DNA from: Hahellaceae bacterium
Lineage (GTDB): Bacteria; Pseudomonadota; Gammaproteobacteria; Pseudomonadales; Oleiphilaceae
Length of the DNA stretch: 64,000 nucleotides
Assembly (NCBI GenBank): GCA_024234575.1
Contig: JACKOB010000002.1
Coordinates: 1,178,001-1,242,000 of the forward strand
Direction of reading: 5' to 3'
Position numbers and translations under genes: made by a program. Below the pieces are notes generated by a model that made no database searches, was not told where the DNA came from, and saw nothing but the letters and a program-made list of their open reading frames with translations. Below are positions 55,850 to 64,000 of the stretch, piece after piece. The number at the start of each line of letters is the position of its first letter. Position 1 is the first letter of the stretch.

Positions 55850-58378
55850 ATGACAAAAACATATGGAAGTCGGGTTTTCAGGCAGCTATCAGTGGCAACG
55901 ATTCTGGTAATGTTACTGTTTGGCTGCGGCGGTGGGGGTGGTAATGGCAGCGGCGGAGGTGATACCAGCGGTGGGTCCGCGGTTGATGGTGAGTCTCTTG
56001 CTAATGCCACAATTTCTGTTAGTGGTTCGCCATTGGTTGGTGAGCCTTTGACCTTATCTATTGATGAGGATAGCAATTTAGAGGGGGTGCAATGGCGCGT
56101 TCTTTCTGCCCCGGCAAACGCATCGATTAATTTACAGGTTGCCCTTGATGGGTTGTCTGCAGCTTTGACCCCGGAAGTGGTTGGAGATTATAGCTTTGGT
56201 GTGAGTAGTTCGCGTGGTGACAGCGCTGCTATCAACATTCGGGTTGAGCAGGCGTTTGCGTTCGATGTGAATAAACTGGAAGACTATGACGGCAGTCATG
56301 TTGATGAGTTTTTAGGTGTCATTCTAAATCAAGCCTGGGTCTACTCGGATACACTCACAGAAGACGCGTTAACGGCCCTCGTTGATACTTATTCAAGGCT
56401 GAGAGTGATGGGTTATGATCCCTTGTGGGGGTTGTTGGTAGAGTATGATAATGAAGAGCCTCTTGCTTTGGCCGAGCTAGAACAATTAGCAGCAAGCTCT
56501 GGGGTGGATGGCGTTGAACCCCGAGTCCATGAAGGTAAAAATGTCCCCAGAGACGATCTCCTTCCTAATGATGGTGATGCATTTAATGACGGTGGTGATA
56601 ATTGGCATTTGGAAAAGATTAATATGCCCGAGGCCTGGGAGTACAGCACCGGATCGACAGATTTTATGGTAGGCATATCTGATAGCGGTTACCAAAAGAA
56701 CCATGAAGATCTTACCGGGCGCTGGGGGGTGGTGTTAACCAGCCATGAGAAAGACCATGGCACTGAAAGCGCAGGGTCGATTGGTGCCATTGCAAATAAC
56801 AACAAAGGCATTTCGGGGATTAATTGGCTAAATCCATTGGCAGCGGGTTTGAATGGCGCTTATGGATTACGGGCAGTTTTGGATGCTGTGAGGGATGGGA
56901 AAAAGGTAAAGCTAATTAATAGCTCCTGGTCTATTCCCGGTTATATGTCGAAGAATTTCAATCCAGAAAATGCCGCCCACCAGGAATTTATGCTTAAGAA
57001 AGCATCCAAAGCAACGAGAATTTATCGTCGAGCCTTTCTGCGTAAATTTAAAGACCGGTTGTTTATCTGGAGTGCTGGTAATGGCATTGGTAACGGTGCA
57101 TCTAACACAGGGTTTTACGGCGTGGATTCTAAATATCACTCTGGTGCGATTCACCTTAACAACAGTGGCTCTCTTAGCAGGTTAGACAATGTATTACTGG
57201 TCGCCGCCTTAAGTGCTGATAATCGGTTGTACTATTACAGCAACTATGGCAGTACGGTAGAAATTGCTTCACCTTCCAGCTATAAGTCGACAAAAACCGA
57301 TAATGGTTACAAAACTTATGGTGGAACTTCTGCGGCAGCACCAGTGGTCACGGGAGTGGCTTCGTTAATTTATGCCCTTTACCCTGCCTTTACTCCGGCT
57401 CAGGTTAAAAGCTTTCTTGTTGATAGCGCCACAGAGTTTGTGAGCGAGCGCTATGTCAGGCCCAATGACCTTGCAGATACTGAACGCCTGAGCAGGTCAA
57501 TCCCTATTCTGAATGCAGAATCTTCGCTTAAAGCGGCGCAGCAGTATATTGATAATTTAGTTAGCACCGAGCTGTTATTGGCGAAGCCATTTAGCGACCA
57601 GTTTTCAGTAAGTTTTGCAGCCAAAGATGATGATTTTACTATCGAGAAAATCGAGTGGAAACTAGAGCACTCTGCAGATGCCGCAAACTGGTCAGAGAGT
57701 GATTCTGGAAGTGAAGGCGGCAGTGTTATTTCCGGGCCATTAAACACCAATGCAGCCTACAATAGAGTGAATGCAAACATCACATTACACAATTCCGCCA
57801 AAAGCGCCCGAGCGGTGGCGAAGCAAATTGTCGACATTCCGTTTGCAACGATCTCTTTTCAGGTCTTGGCACAACAAGCACCCAAGTCAGGTGTTACGGT
57901 AAAGGTCGACAGGCTTGATGCGGCAGATATAAAAGATCAGGGCAGTACCGACTCTGAAGGCTTCCTCACCGCCTATGTGCAAACGGGCGTCTACGAATTT
58001 ACCTTTTCCTTAAGTGGTTACCAGGAGCAAACCAAGGTTATCGAACTGGATGAGCTTGAAAACAACACTGTTGTTATCAACTTATTGGCGGACGGGCAGG
58101 ATGAGCCCCAGCAACTCGGCAGCTGTTTAATAACGCGCGATGATGTTGACATGTTTAATACCAGGTTCCCGATTAATATCGCTGATAAAGATGGTAATGG
58201 TATTTATGAAGATAGAATTGATTGTTATTACTACGAGAGTGGTCAACTGCAGTTTCAGATAGCCTATGCCGATGGCGTACGAGATGGTGTATCGACTTAT
58301 TACACCAAGTCTGGCGAGCTATCCGCCTGCGGAGTCTATGCAAGAGGTGAGTATGTCAGTGATTGCACGCTGCAATAA
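55850..58378 (+). CDS. Lipoprotein S8 (subtilisin-like) serine peptidase
   Basis: An 842-residue lipoprotein: lipobox MLLFGC then poly-glycine. After a ~240-residue N-terminal region that may be a propeptide, the S8 domain has Asp278 (VGISDSGYQKNHEDL), His303 (DHGTESAGS) and Ser494 (GTSAAAPVVTGVASLI). A beta-rich region with a carboxypeptidase-regulatory-like segment follows, and the C-terminus (YYESGQLQFQIAYADGVRDG and later VYARGEY) resembles MORN-type repeats. Probable outer-membrane protease. Divergent from the PGAP1-like gene. Confidence 0.9.
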   Translation: MTKTYGSRVFRQLSVATILVMLLFGCGGGGGNGSGGGDTSGGSAVDGESLANATISVSGSPLVGEPLTLSIDEDSNLEGVQWRVLSAPANASINLQVALDGLSAALTPEVVGDYSFGVSSSRGDSAAINIRVEQAFAFDVNKLEDYDGSHVDEFLGVILNQAWVYSDTLTEDALTALVDTYSRLRVMGYDPLWGLLVEYDNEEPLALAELEQLAASSGVDGVEPRVHEGKNVPRDDLLPNDGDAFNDGGDNWHLEKINMPEAWEYSTGSTDFMVGISDSGYQKNHEDLTGRWGVVLTSHEKDHGTESAGSIGAIANNNKGISGINWLNPLAAGLNGAYGLRAVLDAVRDGKKVKLINSSWSIPGYMSKNFNPENAAHQEFMLKKASKATRIYRRAFLRKFKDRLFIWSAGNGIGNGASNTGFYGVDSKYHSGAIHLNNSGSLSRLDNVLLVAALSADNRLYYYSNYGSTVEIASPSSYKSTKTDNGYKTYGGTSAAAPVVTGVASLIYALYPAFTPAQVKSFLVDSATEFVSERYVRPNDLADTERLSRSIPILNAESSLKAAQQYIDNLVSTELLLAKPFSDQFSVSFAAKDDDFTIEKIEWKLEHSADAANWSESDSGSEGGSVISGPLNTNAAYNRVNANITLHNSAKSARAVAKQIVDIPFATISFQVLAQQAPKSGVTVKVDRLDAADIKDQGSTDSEGFLTAYVQTGVYEFTFSLSGYQEQTKVIELDELENNTVVINLLADGQDEPQQLGSCLITRDDVDMFNTRFPINIADKDGNGIYEDRIDCYYYESGQLQFQIAYADGVRDGVSTYYTKSGELSACGVYARGEYVSDCTLQ

Positions 58379-58391
58379 ATGATGGCATGGG

Positions 58392-58431
58392 GCACAGATT
58401 TACCGGGGATACCTGTGTAGAGTATCTGTGC
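58392..58431. terminator. Hairpin between convergent genes
   Basis: GCACAGAT (58392-58399) pairs with ATCTGTGC (58424-58431) between the subtilase stop and the convergent solute-binding gene. The 24-base loop and lack of T-run make its role uncertain. Confidence 0.4.
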
Positions 58432-58442
58432 TCCAGTAGTTA

Positions 58443-59249
58443 CTATTTAATAGACGAGATAGTGATAATTACCTGATTTATTTTTTCAATTAACTCTGGT
58501 GTTACAGACTTACTACACATCAAAAAACGCTCATTTACCGGCGGCGCATCGGCCATTGGTTGCAGAAAGAAGTCGTCTAAACCCAGCCCGGAAGAATATA
58601 TCAGGGGCAAAAACTCCTCTTTGGCGATAATCATGTAACTGGCACGGCCTTTTAGCATCATTTTAGGCAATAGCATTTGGTCACCACTAAACTCGGATCT
58701 GTTAGTCGCGTATTGTTGCACCAGCCCGTCGAGATATTGGCCATAGGAAAACCCCCTGTGTGTTGCCCAGCTTAGCGTTGAATCCGCAAGTAGCTCAGAG
58801 AAGCGCCCGTATTGGCTAATGGCATCTTTGATCTGCACAGGAGCCAGTACCATCCAGGGGCTGTCCCGCCATATGGGTAAGGTGAATCGGGCGAATTTTT
58901 CTCTGGTGTCGTTTTTAAACCAGCCGATAGAGCATTGTGCACTGATGTTATGTTCAATGTTGTGCAGTATCCTCCCTGCTGGCACCTCGCGGTAGTCAGC
59001 CTCAATATCGGCAGCCTCAAGAATGGTTTTGACCTTGTCTACCAACAAGCCCTGCGCTTCACCCTCCACGGTATGGTAATAAGGCGGGCGGTCGAGATAG
59101 CTGATAATGAGCGGTGCATAAGATGAATCTGAATGGGCAGATAACGACAGGGTGCTGATAATGCCTGCAAACATAACGCCGCATATAGACCACTTCAGAT
59201 GTGAAAAAAATGGCTTCTTAGTGTGGGTCGTTTGGGCCGAAAAAATCAT
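58443..59249 (-). CDS. Solute-binding protein family 3-like
   Basis: A 268-residue exported protein (signal peptide/anchor ~20-45, then SDSSYAPLIISYLDRPPYYH). The two-lobe pattern of SBP_bac_3 proteins is visible (GLLVDKVKTILEAADIEADY, EVPAGRILHNIEHN), resembling the variants that lack adjacent ABC transporters, which are thought to sense or bind amino-acid-like ligands. No transporter is near. It is unrelated in sequence detail to the one at 13409. Confidence 0.78.
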   Translation of the reverse strand: MIFSAQTTHTKKPFFSHLKWSICGVMFAGIISTLSLSAHSDSSYAPLIISYLDRPPYYHTVEGEAQGLLVDKVKTILEAADIEADYREVPAGRILHNIEHNISAQCSIGWFKNDTREKFARFTLPIWRDSPWMVLAPVQIKDAISQYGRFSELLADSTLSWATHRGFSYGQYLDGLVQQYATNRSEFSGDQMLLPKMMLKGRASYMIIAKEEFLPLIYSSGLGLDDFFLQPMADAPPVNERFLMCSKSVTPELIEKINQVIITISSIK

Positions 59250-59541
59250 GGGAATGCCCCGAGGTTAATCAATTTGTTTCTCTAGACTCATCATAGCAGA
59301 GGTTCCATGGTAAGCAGCTTCTTATTATGTGAAAGTGTTTATCTTGTTTGTTCGGCAGTAACCGATATAGAGCGCTTTTCGAGCCTCGTTGATTGGTATT
59401 GATTGCAATGGGCAAGCTTGTAAAGTTAGGGCGTTATGCAAGAAGTAAGATGTGCCGTTGAAATGTATGCTTATAGAAGAATAGCCCTGGATTCTCTACA
59501 ATAAAGTCATAACAAACTAACCAACGGAAACCCTTCGCTCG

Positions 59542-60228
59542 ATGCAATATTCTGAGTTAGTCGCGACATTAAGGGCATTGTTACAAGAGCCGTTACCCGG
59601 TGCACCGGCACACATGGTGATGCGGCCTTACAGTCCCGAGCCTTCAGCCAGATCTACAGCAAGGTTTAACAATGCTGTGGCGTCATTAGACGAGTCTCGG
59701 CAAGGTGCCCGTCATAGTGCGGTGCTGCTATTGTTTTATCCAGTGAATGAGATGTCTCATTTCGCTCTGATTCAGCGGCCAACATACGATGGCGTGCACT
59801 CTGGTCAGGTGGCGCTGCCTGGCGGCAAACAAGAAGAGGGTGAATCTTTGCAAGCCACCGCTTTGCGAGAAACCCATGAAGAAATAGGCATCGCTTCGCA
59901 GCAGGTTAAAATCATCGGTGAACTCACACAGATTTATGTCGCCCCTAGCAAGTTTTTTATCACTCCCTTTATTGGGCTCTATGATCGCCGGCCTGAGTTT
60001 GTTATCGACAATTACGAAGTAGAAGAAGTATTAGAAGTGGAGTTTTGCCGTTTACTGGCGAAGGATGTGATCAAAGAAACAGAAGTCACGGTGCGGGCTG
60101 GCAGCATTGGCACCGCTCAGGTAACGGCACCTTATTTTGACTTAAACGAAAAAGTGGTGTGGGGGGCGACGGCAGCCATTCTTAGTGAGCTGCGGCAGGC
60201 AGTGTTAGCGTTTGCTTCGCGGCAATAA
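59542..60228 (+). CDS. nudL: CoA pyrophosphatase, NUDIX hydrolase
   Basis: A 228-residue NUDIX hydrolase that cleaves coenzyme A and its derivatives to 3',5'-ADP and phosphopantetheine. The NUDIX box reads GKQEEGE, seven residues, then RETHEEIGI, and the CoA-specific region before it is HSGQVALPGG. The N-terminal ~60 residues are the usual family extension. Probably monocistronic; an HDOD gene follows after 138 bases. Confidence 0.93.
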   Translation: MQYSELVATLRALLQEPLPGAPAHMVMRPYSPEPSARSTARFNNAVASLDESRQGARHSAVLLLFYPVNEMSHFALIQRPTYDGVHSGQVALPGGKQEEGESLQATALRETHEEIGIASQQVKIIGELTQIYVAPSKFFITPFIGLYDRRPEFVIDNYEVEEVLEVEFCRLLAKDVIKETEVTVRAGSIGTAQVTAPYFDLNEKVVWGATAAILSELRQAVLAFASRQ

Positions 60229-60366
60229 CGCTAAACAGTAATTGCTTCAAAGATTAGTCGCTTTGGCGACGGCTTCACAAAAATATCAATTCGATCTGCG
60301 TAAACCACAGCATAAAAGCGGTTATTGGCTACACTTACACTAACCTGTGTAGAGGAGCTAACGATT

Positions 60367-61209
60367 GTGTCCAATGTGTCCGATAGTGAATTCAATAAAG
60401 AACTGGGTCAGCGTGTAGATGTTGGCGACCTTGATATCCCCATGTTGCCTGCTGTGGCACAAAAAGTGATTCAGGTTACTTCCGACCCGGATTCAGACAC
60501 CGCTCAGCTAACCAAAGTTATCCAGTCAGACCAGGCGTTGGCAGCTCGCGTGATGAATGTCGCCAATTCTGTTGCTTACAGCCCTAATGGTGGCGTGACC
60601 TCTTTGCAACAGGCTGGATCCCGTCTTGGTATGACAATGATCCGTGATATTGCGCTGGCATCGTCCATTAATGCCCGGATCTTCAAGGCACCTGGGTTCG
60701 AAGGACATATTGCCAATATTTGGCAGCATGCACTGGCCACCGCATTGTGGAGTCAGGCGATTGCCAAACGCATCAAAAAAGATATGGATAGCGCCTTTCT
60801 TTGTGGGCTGCTGCATTCTGTTGGTAAGCCGGTGATGATTCAGGAAGCGGTTGATGTTGCCGAAGAGGAAGATCTCACGAGCGATATCGATATCATTATG
60901 GAAATCGTTGAGGAGTTAAGCTCAGACGCGGCACGACTTGCTCTGACCAAGTGGAAAATGCCCAATGTCATCATAGATGCGGTGACTCATTACAAAAATT
61001 ATCAGGACGCTGATGAAGGCAAGAATTTGGCGATGATCGTCAATGCCGCCACAATTTTAGCTGAACACATGCTGACAGAGTTTCCAGAGGTGGAAGATTT
61101 ACCTGGTAAGGCCGTTTTCGCAGATCTTAATCTGTCTGAAAAAGATATCGACGCCTTGCGAGAGCAAATACCGAATATTCGCAGTGCGTTGGAAGAAATG
61201 AAGCCTTAG
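60367..61209 (+). CDS. HDOD-domain signalling protein
   Basis: A 280-residue protein with one HDOD domain (~15-215): LPAVAQKVIQVTSDPDSDTA, VIQSDQALAARVMNVANSVAY, LGMTMIRDIALASSINARIF and CGLLHSVGKPVMIQEAV. HDOD proteins take part in signalling, though HD catalytic residues are mostly lost. GTG at 60367 is chosen because GAGGAG lies nine bases upstream; the frame opens at 60325 without such a site. Function of this member unknown. Confidence 0.9.
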   Translation: MSNVSDSEFNKELGQRVDVGDLDIPMLPAVAQKVIQVTSDPDSDTAQLTKVIQSDQALAARVMNVANSVAYSPNGGVTSLQQAGSRLGMTMIRDIALASSINARIFKAPGFEGHIANIWQHALATALWSQAIAKRIKKDMDSAFLCGLLHSVGKPVMIQEAVDVAEEEDLTSDIDIIMEIVEELSSDAARLALTKWKMPNVIIDAVTHYKNYQDADEGKNLAMIVNAATILAEHMLTEFPEVEDLPGKAVFADLNLSEKDIDALREQIPNIRSALEEMKP

Positions 61210-61254
61210 TTAGTCAAAATGATCTAAAAATGGGTACGATTGCGCCGGGGTCTT

Positions 61255-61389
61255 TCAGCCGTCAATAAACTGTAATCGCACCTTAATGGCTTCGCAATAC
61301 GGTTCCTGCAGATCTCCTAAGATTGACGTTAGTGATAGGTCTAGTTGCTTGGCCTTCATCGTCAGCGAGTTGATCTGCTTGTTCAGCAT
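61255..61389 (-). CDS. Possible small protein or gene remnant upstream of copA
   Basis: A 44-codon minus-strand frame (MLNKQINSLTMKAKQLDLSL, then DLQEPYCEAIKVRLQFIDG) lies in the 371-base gap between the HDOD gene and copA. Its composition looks protein-like and the frame continues upstream for ~13 codons before a TAA. No family is recognised; it could be a decayed regulator. The remainder of the gap carries the copA promoter. Confidence 0.25.
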   Translation of the reverse strand: MLNKQINSLTMKAKQLDLSLTSILGDLQEPYCEAIKVRLQFIDG

Positions 61390-61519
61390 GTCTGGCTGCA
61401 ATCCAGCCTCTTTTCCACTCTTAATAACATCTTTTCTTTATAGATAGTCACCGCATCTCATTGGTTATAAGGGTTTCCCCGGTCATGGTAACGGTGCATA
61501 GTAGGACCTTGTTGACCTG

Positions 61520-61551
61520 TGACCTGCACCCAAGGCTACACTTGGTATAAA
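61520..61551 (+). promoter_or_regulatory. MerR/CueR-type promoter candidate of copA
   Basis: GTGACC (61520-61525) and TATAAA (61546-61551) are 20 bases apart, the extended spacer of MerR-family promoters, and the spacer contains CCAAG-N6-CTTGG (61530-61545). This sits ~30 bases before copA. No cueR gene is in the window. The match to the CueR consensus is only partial. Confidence 0.45.
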
Positions 61552-61580
61552 CCATAAGCACCACGTCAGGAGAAATCACG

Positions 61581-63869
61581 ATGATGGATCATGCTGCACA
61601 TGCCAAACATGGCTCCGCTCAGCAAGCCAAGACCCAAGAACTGCTGATCGAAGGCGCAGGTTGTGCCAGTTGCGTCGGTAAAATAGAAAAAGCTTTACAG
61701 GCAGTAGCCGGAGTTGAACGTGCCGAGATGAACTTTGCAGCTCGCACGGTGGCGGTAACCGGCACGGCTGCTGCTGAATCGCTGATTCAGGCTGTTGAAA
61801 ATGCTGGCTACAATGCCACAGTGCCGGCGGCGGAGTCCGATGAAGCGTTGATGGATGAAAAGGAGGCGGCTGACCTTAAGTATTACCATCGCCTGCTGTG
61901 GGAGATGACCATCGCCTTGCTACTGGGGGTGCCGCTGATGATTTACGGTTTGGTCGTTGGTGAAATGACCGTGACCACGACCGGTGAACGAATTGCCTGG
62001 TTGCTGGTGGGGTTACTCACCATGGGGGTGATGTTCTTTTCAGGCAAGCATTTTTATGTGGGGGCCTGGAAGTCTTTTTGGAATCACAGCGCCAACATGG
62101 ACACCCTGATCGCATTGGGTACTGGCACCGCCTGGCTTTATTCTATGGCGGTGGTTACTTTCCCTGAAGCTGTGCCGGAAATGGCGCGACATGTCTATTT
62201 TGAGGCCACCGCGATGATTATCGGCCTGATCAACCTAGGTTTGGCACTAGAGCTGAAGGCTCGTGGCCGTACATCGTTAGCGATTAAGCGCTTAATTGGT
62301 CTGCAAGCGAAAACAGCACGAGTAATCAGGGATGGAAAAGAAGTCGATATTGCTATCGGGAAGGTACTGTTAAATGATCGGGTGCGTATTCGCCCCGGTG
62401 AGAAAATCCCGGTAGATGGCAGAGTGCTGGAAGGACGTACCTCGGTTGACGAATCCATGCTGACTGGTGAACCCATGCCAGTTGAGAAGAATGCAGGTGA
62501 TGAGCTAGTTGCCGGTACGCTGAATAAAACCGGCTCGGTGGTCATTAACGCCACAAGGGTAGGCAAAGACACTGCCCTGGCGCGGATTATCAATATGGTG
62601 AAGCGGGCGCAAAACTCGAAGCCTCCGATTGGCCGCTTGGCGGACGTGATCTCAGGGTACTTCGTACCTGTGGTGATGATCATCGCCGTGCTGAGTGCGC
62701 TGGCGTGGCTTAACTTCGGCCCGCAACCGGCGCTGGCCTTGGCAATGGTGGCGGCGACCACTGTGCTGATTATTGCCTGCCCCTGTGCTTTGGGGTTGGC
62801 GACGCCAATGTCCGTGATGGTGGGGGTCGGCAAGGCGGCAGAGGCCGGTGTGCTGATTCGCAATGGCGAAGCACTGCAAATGGCCTCGAAAATTACCGCC
62901 ATGCTTCTCGATAAAACCGGAACGATTACGCTAGGGGCACCCAAGGTGACCAGCGTGCATGTGATTAATGCCGGGGAGGGTGCCGATGACGAAGAGGTTA
63001 TATTGCAGCTGGCAGCGAGCCTCGAAGCTGGATCAGAGCATCCATTAGCCGCAGCCATTGTCGAGTCTGCCAAAGAGCGTGGGCTCACGCTTACCGCCGT
63101 CGACCGCTTTACGGCAATCGCCGGATATGGGGTTGAAGGGGTTGTCGAAGGTAAATCCTTACTGTTCGGCAATGAAAAACTGATGCGCGAGAGGGCGGTT
63201 CATGTGGATGAGGCAATCCGTGTAGCCCAAAACATGGCGGCCGATGCTCAGACGCCGATGTATTTTGCCGTCAACGGACAGCTTGCGGCAGTGATTGCAG
63301 TGGCCGATCCGATTAAAGAAGACTCCATCGCTGCCATTAAGCGGTTGCAGCATAATGGTATTCGCGTCCTGATGCTTACCGGTGACAACCGTGATACAGC
63401 TGAAGCGGTCGCCAAAAAAGTTGGTATAACTGAGTTCTTTGCTGAAGTTTTACCAGAAGACAAATCGAAAAAAGTTGCCGAGTTGCAAGCTCAGGGCGAA
63501 ATAGTCGGCATGACCGGCGACGGTATCAACGACGCGCCAGCCCTGGCCTTAGCCAACGTTGGTTTTGCAATAGGTACTGGTACGGATGTCGCCATTGAGA
63601 GCGCGGATATCACCTTAATGCGCGGCTCTTTGCCCGGGCTGGCGGACGCCATCGCCGTAAGCAAAGCCACCTTGCGTAATATCAAACAGAATCTGTTTGG
63701 TGCCTTTGTTTATAACATGGCCGGCGTGCCCCTCGCCGCAGGGGTGCTTTACCCCTTTTTCGGCATATTGCTTAGCCCGGTTATTGCGGGTGCCGCCATG
63801 GCTTTCTCATCAGTCACTGTTGTTACCAACGCCAATCGCCTTCGTTTGTTTAAAGCACAGGAGCATTGA
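61581..63869 (+). CDS. copA: Copper-exporting P-type ATPase CopA
   Basis: A 762-residue P1B-type ATPase that pumps Cu(I) out of the cytoplasm. One N-terminal metal-binding domain holds GCASC (Cys28, Cys31). Eight membrane helices are visible; the translocation motif is Cys400-Pro-Cys402 in [13 protein letters not shown]. The phosphorylated Asp444 is in [11 protein letters not shown], and [20 protein letters not shown] and the HP motif [13 protein letters not shown] complete the ATPase core. [10 protein letters not shown] is the actuator loop. The next gene begins 2 bases after the stop, with AGGAG before it, so the two are an operon. Confidence 0.96.
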   Translation: MMDHAAHAKHGSAQQAKTQELLIEGAGCASCVGKIEKALQAVAGVERAEMNFAARTVAVTGTAAAESLIQAVENAGYNATVPAAESDEALMDEKEAADLKYYHRLLWEMTIALLLGVPLMIYGLVVGEMTVTTTGERIAWLLVGLLTMGVMFFSGKHFYVGAWKSFWNHSANMDTLIALGTGTAWLYSMAVVTFPEAVPEMARHVYFEATAMIIGLINLGLALELKARGRTSLAIKRLIGLQAKTARVIRDGKEVDIAIGKVLLNDRVRIRPGEKIPVDGRVLEGRTSVDESMLTGEPMPVEKNAGDELVAGTLNKTGSVVINATRVGKDTALARIINMVKRAQNSKPPIGRLADVISGYFVPVVMIIAVLSALAWLNFGPQPALALAMVAATTVLIIACPCALGLATPMSVMVGVGKAAEAGVLIRNGEALQMASKITAMLLDKTGTITLGAPKVTSVHVINAGEGADDEEVILQLAASLEAGSEHPLAAAIVESAKERGLTLTAVDRFTAIAGYGVEGVVEGKSLLFGNEKLMRERAVHVDEAIRVAQNMAADAQTPMYFAVNGQLAAVIAVADPIKEDSIAAIKRLQHNGIRVLMLTGDNRDTAEAVAKKVGITEFFAEVLPEDKSKKVAELQAQGEIVGMTGDGINDAPALALANVGFAIGTGTDVAIESADITLMRGSLPGLADAIAVSKATLRNIKQNLFGAFVYNMAGVPLAAGVLYPFFGILLSPVIAGAAMAFSSVTVVTNANRLRLFKAQEH

Positions 63870-63871
63870 TC

Positions 63872-64000
63872 ATGTTATTTATCAATCTGTTAGGTGTGCT
63901 CTTAATTGTGGCAATAGTCTGGTGGTTTTGGCTGTATAAGCCTAAAACATCCAGCGCCGAATCCGGGAATTTACTCATCACCGTCGAGAATGGCGTCTAT
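63872..64000 (+). CDS. Cupredoxin-like membrane protein, N-terminal part (cut by window end)
   Basis: Only the first 43 codons are in the window. A single membrane helix (LLGVLLIVAIVWWFWLYK) precedes LLITVENGVY, the start of the usual cupredoxin strand; a periplasmic domain is expected. AGGAG lies nine bases before the ATG and copA ends 2 bases upstream, which fits copper handling in the same operon. The copper ligands lie beyond the window, so the family call is tentative. Confidence 0.6.
   Translation, partial: MLFINLLGVLLIVAIVWWFWLYKPKTSSAESGNLLITVENGVY

Noticed and set aside
62195..63172. 325-codon open frame on the minus strand inside copA
   Set aside because: It is antisense to strongly conserved CopA sequence and rich in Ser, Ala, Ile and Thr with no domain; a shadow of the copA codon pattern.

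Overview
The window looks like chromosomal DNA of a free-living, probably marine, gammaproteobacterium. The basis is gene content: an OxyR/AhpC/AhpF peroxide module with cysteine positions almost identical to E. coli, BaeSR, IbpA, FadH, type II toxin-antitoxin pairs, alpha-fimbria-type genes, many large poly-glycine lipoproteins and 7TMR-DISM/FIST/HDOD signalling proteins. Base composition looks close to balanced but was not computed. No genus can be given. I see no rRNA, tRNA, CRISPR array, insertion sequence or prophage.

Layout. 1-5.7 kb: 3' part of a phosphoketolase gene, a DUF4124-LRR-ankyrin protein, an M19 dipeptidase and an FG-GAP lipoprotein. 5.8-9.3 kb: oxyR divergent from ahpC-ahpF. 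9.3-11.8 kb: two neighbouring protease-like unknowns (one with an HELVH zinc motif) and a DUF3313-like lipoprotein. 12-13.3 kb: a TetR regulator and an unknown gene, each preceded by a copy of the same 19-bp operator-like sequence. 13.4-17.1 kb: a signalling operon of FIST protein, hybrid histidine kinase and periplasmic binding protein; the FIST reading frame appears broken near its start. 17.3-19.8 kb: two DUF1538 membrane proteins followed by a PII-like protein and a CBS protein, the most interesting poorly described cassette here.

20-23 kb: a small unknown, a PIN/RHH toxin-antitoxin pair, a methyltransferase and vapBC. 23-28.8 kb: CotH lipoprotein, a degenerate VTC-domain protein, then BaeS and BaeR. 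29-34 kb: ibpA with a textbook sigma-32 promoter, a metallo-beta-lactamase-like protein and a large hybrid sensor kinase. 34.3-38.2 kb: a nitrogen-related block with cynS behind a sigma-54 promoter, a Phd/ParE pair, a PP2C phosphatase-kinase fusion and a formate/nitrite channel. 38.4-45.2 kb: a flavodoxin-like reductase, a secreted EEP nuclease/phosphatase, and a pilus locus in which a DUF4402 subunit converges on usher and chaperone genes.

45.3-51 kb: small unknowns, a Crp/Fnr-type regulator, and fadH divergent from an acyl-CoA dehydrogenase around a long inverted repeat. 51-59.3 kb: START-domain protein, DUF3297, a PstS-like protein, a PGAP1-like lipoprotein hydrolase divergent from a lipoprotein subtilase, and a second solute-binding protein. 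59.5-64 kb: CoA pyrophosphatase, HDOD protein, the copper ATPase CopA and the start of a cupredoxin-like membrane protein.

Recurring themes are oxidative and metal stress (oxyR-ahpCF, copA-cupredoxin), envelope sensing (BaeSR, solute-binding proteins without permeases, three complex histidine kinases) and secreted or lipid-anchored hydrolases.
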